Shown here: in pieces, positions 59,159 to 64,000 of the stretch
How the letters are laid out: every line of letters starts with the position of its first letter
Numbering within the stretch: position 1 is the first letter of the stretch
Assembly: GCA_964504665.1 (NCBI GenBank)
Contig: CAZDEH010000003.1
Location: forward strand, 1 to 64,000
DNA length: 64,000 bases
Origin: STC-54 sp964504665
GTDB lineage: Bacteria > Patescibacteriota > Microgenomatia > Daviesbacterales > UBA10151
Direction of reading: 5' to 3'
The notes under the pieces: model-generated
What the model was told of the DNA's origin: nothing
What the model saw: the letters and a program-made list of their open reading frames with translations, nothing else
The model's database searches: none
Translations under genes and position numbers: made by a program

Positions 59159-59635
59159 TTAATATAAACCAAACCTCCAAATAGACCTTTTAATCTTAAC
59201 TTTTCTCTTATACTGTTCTTTTAACTCTTCCCGGTAACTTTTAATCCATGCTCTGTAAGCATTAAATAGGTGTACCAAACCCCTAGTTTCCATCTCTTTC
59301 TTAATCACTCCTCCTTCATGCGGAAATCTGTGTAACCTTTGGTGGGGTGAAGAAAAACCATGGGCATAATGACAAAGTTCATGGGCAATTGTATGGTCAA
59401 CTACCTCCTCTGCAACACTAAGGTCTTTAAACATAGCAGTAATAGTAATGTATGTTTTACCTGAAGCTGGATCAAGCTTGATTGAACCGAGCCTGAGTTT
59501 TGAATAACGACCAAAGCGGATTAAGATTAGGTTCAGTCGAGGTACATCTTTAAAATAAACTGACCAGAGGAAGTTAAGCCTACCAAACAACCAGGAGTTA
59601 TCTCGGGTATAAGATGTAGTTGCTAAATTAGGCAT
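59159..59635 (-). CDS. SprT-like zinc metalloprotease
   Basis: 158 residues. The zinc motif HTIAHELCHYAHGFSSPHQ gives HExxH plus a later His, and GGVIKKEMETRG is a C-terminal region. The N-terminal half (LIRFGRYSKLRLGSIKLDPA) is a SprT-like beta structure. Family members are related to the DNA-protein crosslink protease SPRTN. The function here is unproven. The gene ends 2 bases from the comEA start. Confidence 0.82.
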   Translation of the reverse strand: MPNLATTSYTRDNSWLFGRLNFLWSVYFKDVPRLNLILIRFGRYSKLRLGSIKLDPASGKTYITITAMFKDLSVAEEVVDHTIAHELCHYAHGFSSPHQRLHRFPHEGGVIKKEMETRGLVHLFNAYRAWIKSYREELKEQYKRKVKIKRSIWRFGLY

Positions 59636-59664
59636 TATTAATTATTGTATGAATTTAAAAATAT

Positions 59665-62289
59665 TTAGTCAACTTCATTAATCAGCCACCAATCAAAAGT
59701 AATATCTTTAGATGCATTTTTAGAAGCAGTCACAGTAAATTTTTTAGCTTCTTCTTTAGCAGTCACTGCCAACACTGTATCTGTCTCCGTTGTGGGTGTT
59801 ACCAGAATTCTTGATCTTGTTGAAACTATTAAGTTATCGATCTCCACTGATTTTTCACCCAAAGTAATTTTTGCATTACCTGATGTCTTTCCCCCTTTTA
59901 TTTTAAGTTCAGAAACTTCAGCTGTTTTGGCTTTGACAGTTCCTGTCTTATCAATAGTAACCATCCCGTTAAAAAAATCTACCAAAGCTGTCAAATCTGA
60001 TTTTTGAATGAATAGAGTGGGTAAAGCATTGATGGCATTGCCATCAGTCAGGAAAAGTGTCCCATCTTGAACAATATCACCAGCAGCAATCACAGTACCC
60101 ACCAGAGTTTCTCCCAAGGATTTTAAAGTTTTGGAAAATGTTGCGGTTTCATATGTTAATAAGGAACCTGATAAGGTTGCTTCCATAGGAGGCTCTAGAG
60201 TGAGGTTGAGATTGTCTACCGACTGCTGACTTCCCGCTTCGCCCGTCTTTGACGAGGCTTCGCGAGGCGAGCCGACTTCTGCTAAACCAGCAGAAGGAGT
60301 AGCAGAGGAAGAAGCGGATTGTTGTGCTGAAGTACTGGACTCCTCGGATGGTGGCAACGACCTGTCCGCCGAAGCCGTGGCGAAGGAAGAAGGAAACTCC
60401 TCCGAGGTGAACAGAGTGGCTGAGATGGAAGATTCTAAATTATTTAATCTCAAATCTGTATCTTTTAATACTGCTACAATATCAAGAGTGAGGTGATAGC
60501 TGCTGCTAACCTCTGTTGCTAACTCCTGGATAGACTTAACTAAAACTGGGATCATTCCGATGGTATTTAATGATTTTAACCCTGTTTCACTCTCAGTTGT
60601 TACCAGTTTAGGTATAACTTGTTCTACCTCTTGGGCAATAAACCCAAGATTTTTAGTAATAGCATCAGATTCTGTTTTCCAGTTATACCAAACAGGCCGA
60701 AGAGACATTACAGCATCCAGTCCATAATTTAGATCATCAATATTTTTCTTTAAGTTAACATCTGAAGAACAGGAAATTGTTCCTCCTGTAGCCAAAGTAC
60801 ACCCTGTGGTATTCACATCAGTAAATTTAGCTATAGTTGCTCCTGTGCCTGTGCCTTTTACCTCAAAAGGAGCAGAAGGATTGGTGGTGCCAATTCCTAC
60901 ATTGCCAGTCGAACTGTCGACAGTTAATGAATCACTCCACATAGGATTACCTGATGTCCCTATGATCATAGTACTTCCTTGATTACCAGCACTCAGCGCT
61001 GAAAATGAAGTAGTTGAGTCAGCAAATAATAAGTCACCAGCTAAAAAAGAGGATAAACCAGTACCACCATGCTCAGGGCTTAACTCCCCTTGTTTAATAG
61101 AGCCTGCATCAACATGACCATCATATGATATAGAAATACTATCTTGTATATCAGAATCTATCAAGCAATTATCACAACCACCCCTATCTCTGACAGAAAA
61201 TAAAGTAGATGTGTCACTAATAACTAAACCATCAACCGCAATGTCATTACCTCCAATAAGTTTCAAATCTCCACTAAGTCCCCCTAAAGAGCTGACTAAA
61301 GCTGGTAATTTTAAACTTATTTTCGGTGTTTGCCCACCGGAAATAACCACATTATCACCGGCTATTAGACCATAAATAATATTAGGAGCAGTTAATAGTC
61401 CCTCCACAATAGTGCTGCCTTTAAGCATAATCTGGTTAACAGCATCTGTTGATTCTCCAAGAACCTTGGTATCAGAATTTATTTGTTGACGATTAAAAGT
61501 CGAAGATGAAATTTTAACGTTTGTAGATAACTGGCGTATTTGATCAGTCATTTCCAAAACTTCATCCATCTCTGTTTGTATACCAGCTACTTTCTGGTTA
61601 ATAAAATTAGTATTGCTATTAACTTTATCTAACTTATCCATAATTTGAAAACCAGTATACAACCCAATAGATACTCCTGCTGACATAATGAAAAGAAAAA
61701 GAATGACTGCCAACGAATAATGAATTACGTTTGTTCTGCTAGATCTATTATTACTATTTTTTGGTTGATCAGGGGAAACAGCTCCGGGAATGTTCATCTC
61801 CTCTTGTAGCTTTAAAATTAATTTTTTGGAAAAACGCCTGGCTCCTCCACTGGCTCTTTGACTGGCAATTAACCCTTTTTTATCCCAGTTCCTAATAGTA
61901 TCCGGGGAAACCTGAAGTAATCTGGCTGCCTTAGAAACAGACAAACCGGTAATTAGGGCGTTAACTTGAGTCTTATTTTTAGTATTTAGTTGTTTTTGCA
62001 TCTCTTCCAATTCAATTAGGTTGTAGCGCCTGGATCCACCTTGCGTTCTATCCGGTATCAGCCTTCCTTGTTTTTCCCAATTTCGGAGAGTGTCAGGATT
62101 CACTTGTAAAATTTGGGCTGCTTTAGAAATTGGGATGAAACTTTTGGCTATCTTTCTCGGCTTACTAGATGGGATACTTACTCTCATCTCAAATAGTCTA
62201 TTTTGACCTATAATTAAAGAGTTTCCAGCAGCACTTTTTTCTTCGTGTAGTTCTAGAGTTGGTAATCTTTTAAGTGTTAATTTAGGCAT
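59665..62289 (-). CDS. Membrane protein with two MerR-type HTHs and an S74 intramolecular chaperone domain
   Basis: 874 residues. HTH1 at 53-105 (ISKAAQILQVNPDTLRNWEK) and HTH2 at 116-165 (VSKAARLLQVSPDTIRNWDK) are MerR/excisionase-type. A membrane helix lies at 189-212. A coiled coil and beta-helix-like part (GNVGIGTTNPSAPFEVKG) follow, as in phage tail fibres. The S74 region starts at about residue 508: SSDVNLKKNIDDLNYGLDAV has the Ser-x4-Lys spacing of the Ser-Lys cleavage dyad, and NLGFIAQEVEQVIPKL is the family's hallmark. The N-terminus is cytoplasmic, so DNA binding and surface display are joined. Ser/Ala-rich repeat elements lie at 625-690. No close characterised homologue comes to mind. 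Confidence 0.82.
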   Translation of the reverse strand: MPKLTLKRLPTLELHEEKSAAGNSLIIGQNRLFEMRVSIPSSKPRKIAKSFIPISKAAQILQVNPDTLRNWEKQGRLIPDRTQGGSRRYNLIELEEMQKQLNTKNKTQVNALITGLSVSKAARLLQVSPDTIRNWDKKGLIASQRASGGARRFSKKLILKLQEEMNIPGAVSPDQPKNSNNRSSRTNVIHYSLAVILFLFIMSAGVSIGLYTGFQIMDKLDKVNSNTNFINQKVAGIQTEMDEVLEMTDQIRQLSTNVKISSSTFNRQQINSDTKVLGESTDAVNQIMLKGSTIVEGLLTAPNIIYGLIAGDNVVISGGQTPKISLKLPALVSSLGGLSGDLKLIGGNDIAVDGLVISDTSTLFSVRDRGGCDNCLIDSDIQDSISISYDGHVDAGSIKQGELSPEHGGTGLSSFLAGDLLFADSTTSFSALSAGNQGSTMIIGTSGNPMWSDSLTVDSSTGNVGIGTTNPSAPFEVKGTGTGATIAKFTDVNTTGCTLATGGTISCSSDVNLKKNIDDLNYGLDAVMSLRPVWYNWKTESDAITKNLGFIAQEVEQVIPKLVTTESETGLKSLNTIGMIPVLVKSIQELATEVSSSYHLTLDIVAVLKDTDLRLNNLESSISATLFTSEEFPSSFATASADRSLPPSEESSTSAQQSASSSATPSAGLAEVGSPREASSKTGEAGSQQSVDNLNLTLEPPMEATLSGSLLTYETATFSKTLKSLGETLVGTVIAAGDIVQDGTLFLTDGNAINALPTLFIQKSDLTALVDFFNGMVTIDKTGTVKAKTAEVSELKIKGGKTSGNAKITLGEKSVEIDNLIVSTRSRILVTPTTETDTVLAVTAKEEAKKFTVTASKNASKDITFDWWLINEVD
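60233..60273 (-). repeat. Family C element in the S74-domain gene
   Basis: On the minus strand GGCTCGCCTCGCGAAGCCTC, then GTCAAAGACGGGCGAAGCGGG, encoding GSPREASSKTGEAGS in frame. It is related to 54914-54970. Adjacent DNA to 60420 holds further GC-rich Ser/Ala-coding repeats (FATASADR). Confidence 0.75.
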
Positions 62290-62748
62290 AAAAGTTATGA
62301 AAAACTTATGAAAAAGTTAGAAGACTTTTCCTAACTTAAGTGTTATAAATATCTAATACTTTGTCAAGATATCAAAATGACTTATAAGCGTTAGTTAGTC
62401 TTTGTAACAGACATCTTTTTCTTTTTATGTTACTCCCTATCAGTAAATTTTATGGCTAATCAGAATTATTTTGATAAAACTATTAAGTTAATTAGTTAGT
62501 ATCTTCAAGAGATTGTAGTCTTACACTTTGTGTATGATAATTTTTGACTTATACTATGGTTTACAGTTAATTTTTTAGTTCAAATTGTTCTAAGCAAACT
62601 TTGAAACTAGATGATTAGTAAAAAAATCATTCTGTCAGTGAATTGGGATTAGCAATTTAAATTATTGATTGCTAAGTTTTTAAACAGGTATTTTAGATTG
62701 TTAAATCAACCAAATCGTGTTTTGTCTTTTAATCTAAGCAAAATAACT
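62290..62748. other. Intergenic region of 459 bp without a gene
   Basis: Very AT-rich with no reading frame, tRNA or strong hairpin. It should carry the promoter of the leftward S74-domain gene. No clear -35 and -10 pair was found. Confidence 0.5.
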
Positions 62749-64000
62749 TTAGATAACAATGTTAAATATTTTACCCGGAACGTAAATTATTTTTTTGATA
62801 GAGTTTTCTCTAATATATTTGTCAATTTTTGGTAATTTTAAGACCATTTCTTCAATGATTTTTTTATTATTTACTATATCTTTTTGTATCAAAATGTTTT
62901 CCCGTAGTTTACCGTTTATCTGTATAACCAAAATGGTCTGTTCATCTTCCAGGTATTTTTTATCAAATTCAGGCCAGGGTTGGTTATGGATAGAATACTT
63001 ATTCCCCATTATCTCCCACAGTTCTTCAGTAATAAACGGCGCTATTGGAGATAACATAATCAGCAGCTTTTGAATGGTATCTTTGGAGGCTGTTTTTTGT
63101 CTGGATAGAAAGTTTAATAGCTCCATTAGACTTGCCACAACAGTATTGTATCGCAGGTTTTCAAAATCATTATCAGTTTTTTCGATAGTTTTGTTCAAAA
63201 TTCTCTTTTCTTCTTCTGTCGCCTCAATATCTTTATAATTTTGTACTAAACCCCACACCCTGTTAAGAAAACGATAGGTTCCATTTAAACCGTCATCCCG
63301 GAAATCACCCCCACCAGTAAATGGTCCCATAAACATTAGATAGGCTCTGAATACATCGGCTCCCCAATCTTTAATGTATTTATCAGGCACAACTACATTA
63401 CCTTTAGATTTACTCATTTTAGCTCCGTCTTTAATAATTAAACCGTGAGCCCTAAATTTTGTGAATGGTTCTTCGAAATCAATAAATCCCAGATCCTTAA
63501 AAGCCATGGTGATAAACCGCGAGTAAAGCAAGTGAAGAACTGAGTGCTCTGCCCCACCAATATACATATCTACAGGCAGCCATTTCTTAGTTCTACTGTC
63601 ATCAAAAAATTTGTCATCTAAATCCGTGGTTAAATATCTAAAAAAATATAAAGCTGAGTCAAAAAAATTATCCGATACATCAGTCTCACGCCTGGCTTTT
63701 CCCCCACACTTAGGGCAAGTAGTATTAACAAAATCTGGATCTGAAGCTAAAGGCCCTAAACCTGTACCCGTAGGCTTAAAATCTTTAACATAAGGCAACT
63801 CTACTGGCAAATCTTTTTCCGGCACGGGCTGGGTTCCACACTTATCGCAGTAAATTATTGGAATTGGTGGACCCCAATACCTTTGCCTGGAAATTAACCA
63901 ATCACGCAGATGATATTGAATTTTAATTGAGCCCAGATGATGCTCTACGAGATAGTTTGTTATCTTCTCTCTCGCTTCCGGGGAATTCATACCATTATAC
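62749..64000 (-). CDS. leuS: Leucyl-tRNA synthetase, C-terminal part (5' end outside window)
   Basis: Charges tRNA-Leu. 417 residues are visible, and the frame is open to the right edge of the window (YNGMNSPEAREKI). LRDWLISRQRYWGPPIPIIY, a zinc finger CDKCG...CPKCG, then DMYIGGAEHSVLHLLYSRF and the KMSKS signature GAKMSKSKGNVV are all LeuRS hallmarks. The C-terminal anticodon-binding domain ends MNSIKK..PGKIFNIVI-like. The final leucine-specific C-terminal domain looks short. Confidence 0.95.
   Translation of the reverse strand, partial: YNGMNSPEAREKITNYLVEHHLGSIKIQYHLRDWLISRQRYWGPPIPIIYCDKCGTQPVPEKDLPVELPYVKDFKPTGTGLGPLASDPDFVNTTCPKCGGKARRETDVSDNFFDSALYFFRYLTTDLDDKFFDDSRTKKWLPVDMYIGGAEHSVLHLLYSRFITMAFKDLGFIDFEEPFTKFRAHGLIIKDGAKMSKSKGNVVVPDKYIKDWGADVFRAYLMFMGPFTGGGDFRDDGLNGTYRFLNRVWGLVQNYKDIEATEEEKRILNKTIEKTDNDFENLRYNTVVASLMELLNFLSRQKTASKDTIQKLLIMLSPIAPFITEELWEIMGNKYSIHNQPWPEFDKKYLEDEQTILVIQINGKLRENILIQKDIVNNKKIIEEMVLKLPKIDKYIRENSIKKIIYVPGKIFNIVI

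Noticed and set aside
1..64000. CRISPR array
   Set aside because: No run of regularly spaced direct repeats and no cas gene is visible.

Overview
The window looks like a chromosomal segment of a Candidate Phyla Radiation bacterium, most likely from the Microgenomates (Woese-/Roizman-/Gottesmanbacteria-like) group. The reasons are AT-rich DNA, many short uncharacterised proteins, zinc-ribbon L28 and L33, an ArgRS with a non-canonical HIGH region, pseudopilin-like and dockerin/PEGA/sortase surface proteins, very short 5' leaders, and ordinary use of TGA and TAG as stops, which excludes the UGA-recoded CPR lineages. The lineage call is inference from gene content, since no 16S gene is present.

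Layout. 1-8.8 kb: a partial mreB, an O-antigen-ligase/TPR protein, peptide deformylase, a C39-like peptidase, methionyl-tRNA formyltransferase, Tgt and L28. 8.8-13.2 kb: a leftward operon encoding a large ParB-like protein and two paralogous degenerate LAGLIDADG-fold proteins, running into rpmB-tgt. 13.2-24 kb: an M50 protease, a structured RNA with a terminator, two tRNA-Thr genes around an HNH nuclease gene, surface and membrane proteins, an AbrB/PIN toxin-antitoxin pair, L33 and tRNA-Trp. 24-33 kb: small unknowns, an EamA transporter, a clan GH-A-like glycosidase, a methyltransferase, PBP1A and a RAYT transposase. 33.8-43.7 kb: secE-nusG-rplK-rplA and rplJ-rplL, split by about 6.5 kb carrying a broken IS30, a second RAYT with flanking palindromes, BrnT/BrnA, a dockerin protein and purE. 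44-53 kb: a cohesin/dockerin-like protein, a cupin isomerase, a WecG/TagA glycosyltransferase, a second MreB, a GT4 glycosyltransferase, a PEGA protein, a sortase, tRNA-Arg, tRNA-Pro and an NDK-like protein. 53-64 kb: an adenylate-kinase-like protein, a metallophosphoesterase, ArgRS, ComEC and ComEA cores, a SprT-like protein, a membrane protein joining two MerR-type HTHs to an S74 chaperone domain, and the C-terminal part of LeuRS.

The most striking features are these. (i) Several families of short palindromic repeats, some resembling the palindromes that flank the RAYT genes, lie inside housekeeping genes as in-frame peptide insertions (fmt, PBP1A, RAYT-1, GT4, argS, tgt), like Rickettsia palindromic elements. 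(ii) A membrane-anchored two-HTH protein carries an S74 self-cleaving domain. (iii) A ParB-like gene is in an operon with two LAGLIDADG-fold proteins. (iv) An unclassified structured RNA with a terminator precedes a tRNA-Thr gene. (v) Two tRNAs show a linked A18/G55 replacement. (vi) Many -10 boxes lie 6-10 nt before ATG, implying widespread leaderless transcription.
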